Shown here piece after piece: positions 26,501 to 33,188 of a DNA stretch of 62,347 nucleotides. The notes under the pieces were generated by a model, which did no database searches, was not told where the DNA came from, and was given only the letters and a program-made list of their open reading frames with translations. The translations under genes were made by a program, and so were the position numbers. Source of the DNA: Pseudomonas sp. UFMG81 (lineage in GTDB: Bacteria; Pseudomonadota; Gammaproteobacteria; Pseudomonadales; Pseudomonadaceae). Position 1 is the stretch's first letter. Each line of letters begins with the position of its first letter. The DNA lies in assembly GCF_015354575.1 (NCBI RefSeq), contig NZ_JACAFQ010000023.1, positions 8,242 to 70,588 of the forward strand, written 5' to 3'.

Positions 26501-28065
26501 CTGGGGACCACCCGATAGCTGACCCCGTCGGCATCTTGCCACCAATGGCCATCGCCATTGCTCGACAAGCCGTTATCCAGCGCCACCAGATCCTCGGGGG
26601 GCGCGTCGTCGGCATAGGCCGCCAGGTCGCCGGACCACAGGCGCGAGGCGCCTTCAGGGTTGCTGACCGGTACAAGTTCATCGACGAAGGCACTGCGCAC
26701 GAAGCTACCCGCCGCCACCGTGGCCCCGACGGTCACCCCGGTCAGCGCCACCCCAAGCAGGTGATCGACGGCCTCATGCTGGTGACCCTGGCTCCAGTCC
26801 TCCACCCCTTCGAAGACATCGACGAGGGTCTGGCGGACCATGTCCGCCAGCAGCACCGCGCCGACACCGGGCACGAACAGGCCAGCCAGGTTCAACAGCA
26901 CCAGCCCCGCCGTCTCCAGCGCCTTGAACTGAGCATCGGTGGCTGCGGCATCCACCGTCGCGTTGGGCACCAGCAGCACCCGTGCATCATCGCGGATGCG
27001 CTTGAGGTGCTGTTTGGCCACCGCCGAGAACAGCTCGCCGCTGATCGTCGACAGCGACGCTTGCATGTCGGTTGCATGGTCCGCCAGGCGCTTGCCCAGG
27101 GTGGCCAGGTAGGCCCCGCGATCGGCCAGGCCGATACGTGGGTTGAAGGCCTGACGGTAGGCGGGCTCACGCATCTGCTTGCCCAGCGCGAGGCTGGCGG
27201 CGCGCCAGCCGGCATAACGGCGCAAGGGCTGCTGGTGGTCATCCGGCAGATAGAGGATCACCCCTTGCACGGTGTTGTGCGTCAGGGTGACGCCACCTCC
27301 CGGATGCACCCAGGAGCCGACCAGCTCGAACGCCAGCGCGCCGTCGACCCGCCCCCCCATCACTGCCAACTCGCCGCAATTGACGCTCAGGCTTTCGCTG
27401 TGAGTGACGGTCTCCCCGCGGCTGGCCCGGCGTAGCATCTCCAGGTCGTTAGCGCCCAGTTGTTCTTTGGTGGCAGCGATTTCCGTGGCCAAGGCCAGCT
27501 GCCTGCGACGGTCCACGGCCAGCACATCGGTGAAGCCGTCGTTGAAGAGCGCGTCCAGGTGCTGCTGATAGCGTTTGCCTACATCCAGGTCACGGCACAT
27601 CGACACGAGTCGCTCCACCTGGCGGGTCAGCTCGCGCTCTACCCCAGCGCTGGCAGCGTCGGCGGGATACACCAGTGCAGTCCCGGGGTAGAACGACTGG
27701 TCTTGCTTGAAATTGAGCATGAACTGCTGCAGCGCAGGCACGTAGCGGTTGTGAAAATCCGCCCGATTGAGCGTGGCGTCGAATTTCAGGCTGCGTTCTC
27801 GCCACTGCGCCTTGTCCAGGTCGACGGGTTGCTTGAGCAACGCCTGCAACGCCGGCGCCAGCAGGTCCTTGGCATACGCCGCAGGGTGCTTGAGGGGGCG
27901 GATGGCGTCGCGCACCTGCTGCTGGCTGGCGATGTGCTCGGCGTAGCAGACACGCAGCGTCGCGATCTGGCTGGGCGTGGCGCGCTTGAGCCAGTCAGGC
28001 AGGTTCTCTGCAATGAAGTCATCGATGGCATTGCTGAGCTTGGCGTGCAACGGGGTAGTGGCCAT
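23569..28065 (-). CDS. Giant LRR/NEL-type E3 ubiquitin ligase toxin-like protein, 1498 aa
   Basis: Residues 1 to about 380 are the helical N-terminal part of the dermonecrotic-toxin-domain family. Residues about 385-470 contain two hydrophobic helices (GLVLLNLAGLFVPGVGAVLL, LLGVALTGVTVGATVAAGSF). Residues about 1020-1190 carry roughly six leucine-rich repeats (LRWLNLSNNAMRLIP, LHTLDLSANPLGSV, LEYADLRDNQIASLP). The C-terminal ~300 residues look like a NEL (IpaH-type) ubiquitin ligase with the CxD active site TCVDSV at Cys1297/Asp1299. IpaH-type enzymes act in eukaryotic host cells. No type III system or secretion signal is seen here, so delivery is open. The start at 28065 has an AAGGAC site. 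It lies just upstream of, and on the same strand as, the acyl-CoA operon. Confidence 0.88.
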   Translation of the reverse strand: MATTPLHAKLSNAIDDFIAENLPDWLKRATPSQIATLRVCYAEHIASQQQVRDAIRPLKHPAAYAKDLLAPALQALLKQPVDLDKAQWRERSLKFDATLNRADFHNRYVPALQQFMLNFKQDQSFYPGTALVYPADAASAGVERELTRQVERLVSMCRDLDVGKRYQQHLDALFNDGFTDVLAVDRRRQLALATEIAATKEQLGANDLEMLRRASRGETVTHSESLSVNCGELAVMGGRVDGALAFELVGSWVHPGGGVTLTHNTVQGVILYLPDDHQQPLRRYAGWRAASLALGKQMREPAYRQAFNPRIGLADRGAYLATLGKRLADHATDMQASLSTISGELFSAVAKQHLKRIRDDARVLLVPNATVDAAATDAQFKALETAGLVLLNLAGLFVPGVGAVLLADMVRQTLVDVFEGVEDWSQGHQHEAVDHLLGVALTGVTVGATVAAGSFVRSAFVDELVPVSNPEGASRLWSGDLAAYADDAPPEDLVALDNGLSSNGDGHWWQDADGVSYRVVPSPGRSTWQLEHSSRAQAYAPILESNGERAWRLATERPLEWQGEHYLLTRLWPPARQLDAQRVGQILKVADIDQMQLRGLLVEGRPLPVVLRDTVERFAVDARIETFFQALREGSLSDAELLGWCVEQLDIFTLSEAEQGEVILEDAAQLREQMLEHFCRQYLAQDPQLSLVKRDFPGLPDAYALRLLQGATTEQRQLMVNQQRIPLALGEQARALLHQVRLVRAREALYLRGSYRAEAVELVFALLRRHADWPQSVNLVLREGSDSGRVLARLYPDGGAGQVTTNLVRRLGRFALYDDTGHALEVDVAEPGGLPEVLAALLPASHQVRLGWQGAAASERILDDLRGWLPEGGQALSRLLGLREGPAWHNPLRRQADGRLGYPLSGRGPGRPGERTLRDGVRALYPSFDEREVETFVRILMERPGTAIANLMRQQRAYAELDRALCTWVLAERAVDRQAVRLEVADEFRRGWRLQGERIDHGPNEPLGMRLSLVGMPARGLPELPVGADFGHITELLLVGLDLPQLPSNFLRSFPQLRWLNLSNNAMRLIPPDIARLSSLRGLQMARNRVRLDRAGVGVLRNLAQLHTLDLSANPLGSVSLEFRQLSRLREISLRRAGLHNVPAGLEWCGFLEYADLRDNQIASLPEALLTAPQALRQALHLSNNPLPLAVRERLYAPDAPPAVAGAAVAAPDALVAWLAPLPAAEHAPRQAQWQALRAEPGSNDLFELLGQLTESSDYRQARQDLGRRVWAMIDAAVQDARLCQDLFDLAAAPRTCVDSVASCFSTLEVRVFVAQALRERNPAQARTARLGLARRLFRLDQVERIALADIRDRQTAGVGVDEVEVSLAYRTGLAAELDLPGQPRTMQFQTIAGVTQANLNTAAAQVRAAEAGPGLAEYISQRDFWLEYLQGEYRARFQAVEQPYWDQLEELEDTAGLLEQDYLERMNQLARDREKARQALALRLTHEALAEPAPARH

Positions 28066-28141
28066 TGGGTTCGTCCTTGAATAGATGAACCCGTACAGTG
28101 GCCCAGGTAACCGCCTGGCGGCAGCGGGAAACGGCTGCCCC

Positions 28142-29164
28142 TCAGCCGCCTGCCTCGCGCGCCAGGCTCAAGGCGCGGTAGTGCCCGGGGTTGCAGCCAA
28201 ACCATTTACGAAAGGCCTTGTAGAACGAGCTGCTGTCGGCAAAGCCCAGGCGCTCGGCGATTTCCCCCAGGCCCGGTTCGGCCTCGGCCAGCCAGGCGAT
28301 CGCCAGCTCTCGGCGCACGCTGTCCTTGAGCCCCTGGTAGGTCTGGCCCTCGTCGGCCAGACGCCGGCGCAACGTGGAGGGCGACAGGCACAGTTGACGG
28401 GCCAGGCTGTCGCCATCGGGCCAGCGGGCGGGGTCGAGATCAAGCAGGTCGTGGCGGATGCGCCGGCCGAGGCTGGCCGGGTCGCGGTACTTGACCAGGA
28501 TGTTGCCCGGCGCTTCGGCGAGGAACCGCAGCAACTCTTCGGGCGTGCGCTTGATGGGCAAATCCAGGCAGTCGGCGGCGATGATCATGCGCGTGCGCGG
28601 GCGGTAGAACTGCAGGTTCTCGGAGAACATCACCCGGTAGTCGTCGCAGAATGGCGGCTCGCTGCAACGCAGGTCGATGGCCAGGATCGGGATGCGCCGC
28701 CCGGCCAGCCAGCAGGCCACGCCGTGCACGATCATCCAGAAGGTGAAGTAGGTGAACGCCCGGCGCGGTTCGTCGCGCGGCTCGTTGATGACGATCTCGG
28801 CCAGCCCGGGCTGGCGCACCAGGCCTGGGTGCAGGTCTTCGAGCATCAGGCTGAGAAAGCCCAGGGCGGTGTGCAAACCCTCGGCCAGGGTCGGCTGGCC
28901 CATGGCCGCGCGGCACATGAACGCCAGGCTGCCACTGCGCAGGCCGCGCGGGTCCATGGCGAAGAATTCGTCGTTGCAGCGGCGAGCCAGCAGGCGCCAG
29001 AGGCGCGCGTAGGACTCGGCGCTGACCCGTGCCTCGGGGCGCTCCAGCTGGCCTGGGTCGATGCCCGCCTGCGCCAGCAGAACGGCATCCGCCGCGCCGG
29101 CCGGGCAGGTCTGCAACAGTGCTTCGCGCACCAGTTGCATGGAGATGGTGTCTTTCTCGCTCAT
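28142..29164 (-). CDS. AraC-family transcriptional regulator
   Basis: A 340-residue regulator. Residues 1 to about 200 are the arabinose-binding-like domain of the OruR/ArgR-type AraC proteins, and residues about 230-335 hold the two helix-turn-helix units (LARQLCLSPSTLRRRLADEG; IAERLGFADSSSFYKAFRKW). The start at 29164 is preferred over a GTG at 29212, which would overlap the LysR stop, and an ATG at 29194. It may control the acyl-CoA operon downstream, although the LRR gene now separates them; this link is inference. Confidence 0.88.
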   Translation of the reverse strand: MSEKDTISMQLVREALLQTCPAGAADAVLLAQAGIDPGQLERPEARVSAESYARLWRLLARRCNDEFFAMDPRGLRSGSLAFMCRAAMGQPTLAEGLHTALGFLSLMLEDLHPGLVRQPGLAEIVINEPRDEPRRAFTYFTFWMIVHGVACWLAGRRIPILAIDLRCSEPPFCDDYRVMFSENLQFYRPRTRMIIAADCLDLPIKRTPEELLRFLAEAPGNILVKYRDPASLGRRIRHDLLDLDPARWPDGDSLARQLCLSPSTLRRRLADEGQTYQGLKDSVRRELAIAWLAEAEPGLGEIAERLGFADSSSFYKAFRKWFGCNPGHYRALSLAREAGG

Positions 29165-29204
29165 CGGCTGTCCGCTGCGCTCAGTGGCGGCCATCTTAGG
29201 CCGC

Positions 29205-30068
29205 TCAGACACGGGCAGCCAAGCCCAGGAACGCCTGGATCAGTCGTAGTTCCCGACGTCGTTCCAGGCAGCCGATCATGTGTTGGTTGACCAGCCCCGC
29301 CCCACTCAGGGGGCGTGCCACCACTCGCGGATCATGGGCCACCTCGGTGGACGACACCACACCGATACCCAGCTCGGCCGCCACCGCCTCGGTAACCGCC
29401 TCGCGGCTGTCCAGCTCCAGCAGCACCCGTGGTTGCACAGCGCTCTGGGCACAGGCCTTGTCGAAGGTGCGTCGCGTGGTCGAGCTTGGCTCGCGCAGCA
29501 CCATGATCTGCTTATCCAACTCGGCCAGCGGCAGGTCGCCCTCAGCCTTGGCCCAGGCATGCCCCGCCGGCAGCAGCGCACACAGGCGCGACTGGCACAG
29601 GCTCTGCAGGTGCAGGCCCTTGCGCGGTTCGATTTCGGTCAGCACCGCCACATCGGCATGCTCGCCGAGCAAGGCACCCAACGTCTCCTGGGCATTGCCC
29701 AGGCGCAGGTTGACGGTGATGCCGGGGTAGCGTTCGCGCAGCAGCGCCAGCATCGGCATCACCCGGTGCGGCCCGTCGGCCGCCACTTCCAGGCGCCCGG
29801 TCAGCAACTGGCGGTTGGCTTCGAGCATGGCCTGGGCTTCCTCGGCGAGGCCGAACATGGCCCGGGTGATCGCCGCCAACCGGGTGCCCTCCTCGGTCAG
29901 CTCGACCCGCCGCGCGGTGCGGCGCAGCAAGGTGATCTGGTAGTGCTCCTCCAACGCTTTCACATGCCCGGTAACCGCCGGCTGGCTGATGAACAGGCGC
30001 TCGGCGGCGCGGGTGAAGCTGCCTTCACGGGCCACGGCATCGAAGGCGCGGAGCTGGAACAGGTTCAT
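29205..30068 (-). CDS. LysR-family regulator, probable activator of phnWX
   Basis: A 287-residue LysR-type protein with the N-terminal winged helix (FQLRAFDAVAREGSFTRAA, LFISQPAVTGHVKALE) and a periplasmic-binding-like effector domain. It is divergent from phnW with 114 bp between, which contains a T-N11-A box at 30084. By position it should regulate 2-aminoethylphosphonate degradation; the inducer is inferred. Confidence 0.92.
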   Translation of the reverse strand: MNLFQLRAFDAVAREGSFTRAAERLFISQPAVTGHVKALEEHYQITLLRRTARRVELTEEGTRLAAITRAMFGLAEEAQAMLEANRQLLTGRLEVAADGPHRVMPMLALLRERYPGITVNLRLGNAQETLGALLGEHADVAVLTEIEPRKGLHLQSLCQSRLCALLPAGHAWAKAEGDLPLAELDKQIMVLREPSSTTRRTFDKACAQSAVQPRVLLELDSREAVTEAVAAELGIGVVSSTEVAHDPRVVARPLSGAGLVNQHMIGCLERRRELRLIQAFLGLAARV

Positions 30069-30083
30069 ATCTATCGGCCTGAC

Positions 30084-30098
30084 TTATGGCTGGCATAA
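30084..30098. promoter_or_regulatory. LysR-type binding box between the regulator and phnW
   Basis: TTATG-N5-CATAA is a perfect inverted repeat of the T-N11-A LysR class. It lies 16 bp from the regulator start and about 85 bp from phnW, the usual place for an activator site that also represses its own gene. Confidence 0.6.
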
Positions 30099-30182
30099 CA
30101 ACAAACAATTTGAATGATACACCTGCGAATTGCAACCTAGGCCCCATAAGTTTCCAGCCCACCGCATGTGAGGAACCACGGA

Positions 30183-31289
30183 ATGAGCAACGCCCCGATC
30201 CTGCTGACCCCCGGCCCACTGACCACGTCCGCCCGCACCCGCCAAGCCATGCTGGTGGACTGGGGCTCCTGGGACCGCGACTTCAACCAGCTGACCGCCA
30301 GTGTCTGCGAGCAACTGCTGGCCATTCTCGACGGCGCCGCCAGCCATCACTGCGTGCCCCTGCAAGGCAGCGGCACCTTCGCCGTGGAAGCGGCCATCGG
30401 CACCCTGGTACCGCGTGACGGCAAGGTGCTGGTGCTGATCAACGGCGCTTATGGCCAACGCCTGGCGAAGATCTGCAAGGTACTGGGCCGCCAATACAGC
30501 ACCTTCGAAACCGCCGAAGACCAGCCGACCACCGCCGAAGACGTCGACCGCCTGCTGGCAGCCGACCCAAGCGTTACCCATGTGGCGCTGATCCACTGCG
30601 AGACCAGCACCGGCATCCTCAACCCGCTGCCCGAGATCGCCCAGGTGATCAAGCGCCACGGCAAGCGGCTGATCATCGACGCCATGAGCTCGTTCGGCGC
30701 GCTGCCCATCGATGCCCGGCAAATCCCCTTCGAGGCGCTGATCGCCGCCTCCGGCAAGTGCCTTGAGGGCGTACCGGGAATGGGCTTCGTCTTCGCCGAG
30801 AAAACCGCGCTGGCCGCCGCCGAGGGCAATGCCCACTCGCTGGCCATGGACCTGCACGACCAGCACCAGTACATGGCCAAGACCGGCCAATGGCGCTTCA
30901 CCCCGCCAACCCACGTGGTCGCCGCGCTGCACGAAGCGCTGCAGCAATACAACGAGGAAGGTGGCCTGCCGGCGCGCCACCAACGCTACGCCAACAACTG
31001 CAAGACCCTGCTCGACGGCATGGCAAAAATCGGCCTGCGCAGCTTCCTGCCCACCGAAATCCAGGCGCCGATCATCGTCACCTTCCACGCCCCCACCGAT
31101 GCCCGCTACCAGTTCAAGGACTTCTACGAGCGGGTCAAGGCCAAGGGCTTCATCCTCTACCCGGGCAAGCTGACCCAGGTCGAAACCTTCCGCGTCGGTT
31201 GCATCGGCGTGGTCGGCGCGGCCGGCATGCAGGCTGCCGTCGACGCCGTGGCCGAAGTGCTGCGGGAAATGGAAGTGCTGGACATCTGA
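30183..31289 (+). CDS. phnW: 2-aminoethylphosphonate-pyruvate transaminase
   Basis: A 368-residue PLP aminotransferase of class V that converts 2-aminoethylphosphonate and pyruvate to phosphonoacetaldehyde and alanine. Family features are the N-terminal LLTPGPLTTSARTR, the substrate region HHCVPLQGSGTFAVEAAIGT, the PLP aspartate in LIIDAMSSFGALP and the Schiff-base lysine in IAASGKCLEGVPG. The start at 30183 has a GAGGA site. It is followed by phnX after 34 bp, forming the two-step phosphonatase pathway. Confidence 0.96.
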   Translation: MSNAPILLTPGPLTTSARTRQAMLVDWGSWDRDFNQLTASVCEQLLAILDGAASHHCVPLQGSGTFAVEAAIGTLVPRDGKVLVLINGAYGQRLAKICKVLGRQYSTFETAEDQPTTAEDVDRLLAADPSVTHVALIHCETSTGILNPLPEIAQVIKRHGKRLIIDAMSSFGALPIDARQIPFEALIAASGKCLEGVPGMGFVFAEKTALAAAEGNAHSLAMDLHDQHQYMAKTGQWRFTPPTHVVAALHEALQQYNEEGGLPARHQRYANNCKTLLDGMAKIGLRSFLPTEIQAPIIVTFHAPTDARYQFKDFYERVKAKGFILYPGKLTQVETFRVGCIGVVGAAGMQAAVDAVAEVLREMEVLDI

Positions 31290-31323
31290 CCCTCTGCCCA
31301 CCCAACTTCAGGAAACCGCGCAC

Positions 31324-32151
31324 ATGAACTACAGCAACCCCACCCAGCTGCAAGCCGCCATCCTCGACTGGGCCGGCACCGTGGTCGACTTCGGTTCCTT
31401 CGCCCCCACCCAGATCTTCGTCGAAGCCTTCGCCGAGTTCGACGTGCAGGTGTCCATCGAAGAGGCCCGCGGCCCGATGGGCATGGGCAAGTGGGACCAT
31501 ATCCGCACCCTGTGCGACGTGCCGGAAATCGCCGAGCGCTACGGCAAGGTGTTTGGCCGCACGCCCACCGACGATGACGTAACCGCCATCTACGAGCGTT
31601 TCATGCCCTTGCAGATCGAGAAGATTGCCGTGCACTCGGCGTTGATCCCGGGCGCTTTGGACACCCTCACCGGGCTGCGCAAGGACGGGCTGAAGATCGG
31701 CTCGTGCTCGGGCTACCCGAAAGTGGTGATGGACAAGGTAGTGGCGCTGGCCGCGCAGAACGGTTACGTGGCCGACCATGTGGTGGCCACCGACGAAACC
31801 CCGAACGGGCGCCCGTGGCCGGCCCAGGCCCTGGCCAACGTGATTGCCTTAGGGATCGATGATGTGGCCGCGTGCGTGAAGGTCGACGACACCGTGCCAG
31901 GCATTCTCGAAGGCCGCCGCGCCGGGATGTGGACGGTGGCGCTGGTGTGCTCGGGCAATGCCTTGGGCTTGACCTGGGAGGAGTACCGGGCACTGAGCGC
32001 CGAGAAACTGGAGAACGAGCGCAAGCGGATTCACGACCTGTTTGCCAGCTCGCGACCACACTACCTGATCGACACCATCAACGAGCTGCCTGAAGTGATC
32101 GCCGATATCAACCGGCGGTTGGCCAAGGGTGAGATGCCACAAAGTCTTTGA
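31324..32151 (+). CDS. phnX: Phosphonoacetaldehyde hydrolase (phosphonatase)
   Basis: A 275-residue HAD-family enzyme that cleaves phosphonoacetaldehyde to acetaldehyde and phosphate. It has the nucleophile motif ILDWAGTVVDFG (DxA in place of DxD), the Schiff-base lysine in the cap segment MGMGKWDHI, the motif GSCSGYPK and the C-terminal acidic motif VKVDDTVPGI. It is the second gene of the phnWX unit and is followed directly by a long perfect palindrome. Confidence 0.96.
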   Translation: MNYSNPTQLQAAILDWAGTVVDFGSFAPTQIFVEAFAEFDVQVSIEEARGPMGMGKWDHIRTLCDVPEIAERYGKVFGRTPTDDDVTAIYERFMPLQIEKIAVHSALIPGALDTLTGLRKDGLKIGSCSGYPKVVMDKVVALAAQNGYVADHVVATDETPNGRPWPAQALANVIALGIDDVAACVKVDDTVPGILEGRRAGMWTVALVCSGNALGLTWEEYRALSAEKLENERKRIHDLFASSRPHYLIDTINELPEVIADINRRLAKGEMPQSL

Positions 32152-32162
32152 GGTGGATGCCA

Positions 32163-32247
32163 ATCGCGGGGCAAGTCGCAGCGGCGAACCGCCGCTCCCA
32201 CAGATCCCGTGGGAGCGGCGGTTCGCCGCTGCGACTTGCCCCGCGAT
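32163..32247. repeat. Perfect 39-bp inverted repeat (REP doublet) after phnX
   Basis: Two 39-bp arms, one starting ATCGCGGGGCAAGTCGCAGC and the other its exact reverse complement, are separated by 7 bases. Each arm is a full REP unit of the GTGGGAGCGGCGG-TTCGCCGCTGCG class. It lies between the convergent phnX and chrR and can fold into a very stable hairpin, so it may also end transcription. Confidence 0.92.
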
Positions 32248-32251
32248 AGCT

Positions 32252-32812
32252 TCATACTGCCCGGTTCAATTTCACCCACGAGGCGAACTTGTCGATGAAC
32301 CCCTGCAGGAACGGCCGGGTCTTCTCGTTCAACTTGCCCGACTCATCGAACAGCGACGCCGCTCCACCGATGTACGCCTCGGGCATCTGCATGCAGGGCA
32401 TGTCGAGGAACACCAGCGACTGGCGCACGGCATGGTTGGCGCCAAAGCCACCGATCGCCCCCGGCGACACACTGGCCACCGCCGTTGGTTTACCGCTCCA
32501 GGCGCTCTGCCCGTAGGGCCGCGAACCAACGTCGATGGCGTTCTTAAGCCCGCCGGGCACCGAACGGTTGTATTCAGGGGTGACGAACAACACCGCGTCA
32601 CTGCGGCGGATCTCGTCACGAAAGCGCTTCCACGCCTCGGGCGGCGCTTCGGCCTCGACATCTTCGTTGTACAACGGCAGGTCGCCGATCTCGACGATCT
32701 TTAGGGCGAGGCTGGACGGCGCCAGCTCGGACAAGGCGCGGGCGACCTTGCGGTTGTAGGAATCCTTGCGCAAGCTGCCGACAACGACCGCTACCGAATA
32801 AACCTGGCTCAT
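32252..32812 (-). CDS. chrR: NAD(P)H-dependent FMN/chromate reductase
   Basis: A 186-residue flavodoxin-like reductase closely resembling P. putida ChrR in its N-terminus (SVAVVVGSLRKDSYNRKVAR). Visible are the FMN loop GSLRKDSYN, the FMN-binding LFVTPEYNRSVPGGLKNA and the conserved SVSPGAIGGFGANH. These soluble quinone/FMN reductases limit oxidative stress and can reduce chromate. It is transcribed towards phnX. Confidence 0.9.
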   Translation of the reverse strand: MSQVYSVAVVVGSLRKDSYNRKVARALSELAPSSLALKIVEIGDLPLYNEDVEAEAPPEAWKRFRDEIRRSDAVLFVTPEYNRSVPGGLKNAIDVGSRPYGQSAWSGKPTAVASVSPGAIGGFGANHAVRQSLVFLDMPCMQMPEAYIGGAASLFDESGKLNEKTRPFLQGFIDKFASWVKLNRAV

Positions 32813-32969
32813 GGCGTTTGCATCCTCTGCGTGGGAAATGGGACGTACTAGTTATAGATGACCGTTCCTCGGGCTCCCGGTTTTTTTCCACCCGCGCAAA
32901 AACTCCCAGGCGTTTCGCTGGTCTATGCCTTCAGACATTTCCCCAACGTTTCAGAGGGTTCCACCCAAA

Positions 32970-33188
32970 ATGGCAGCAGTAATGGTCGGCCAGTTCCACG
33001 CCCGCGACGCCGAAGGCCGTATCTACCCCGTGCACGAGTTCCAGGAGTCGACGCTCCAGGCCGACGGCAGCACCCTCGGTGCCCCCGTCACCACCTACCG
33101 CCTGGCCATCGGCGACCGCGTGAACCACCTGGGCGAGGACCGCTTCGAGCTGGCCCAGACCGGTGTCGAGATCATCCGCATTCCTTGA
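32970..33188 (+). CDS. Small conserved hypothetical protein, 72 aa
   Basis: A 72-residue soluble protein (GQFHARDAEGRIYPVHEFQE; TYRLAIGDRVNHLGEDRFEL) with a beta-rich, single-domain look; the function is unknown. The start at 32970 has a GAGGG site 10 bases upstream, and the frame reaches an ATG at 32925. Its last 17 bases overlap the end of the convergent decarboxylase gene. Confidence 0.7.
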   Translation: MAAVMVGQFHARDAEGRIYPVHEFQESTLQADGSTLGAPVTTYRLAIGDRVNHLGEDRFELAQTGVEIIRIP

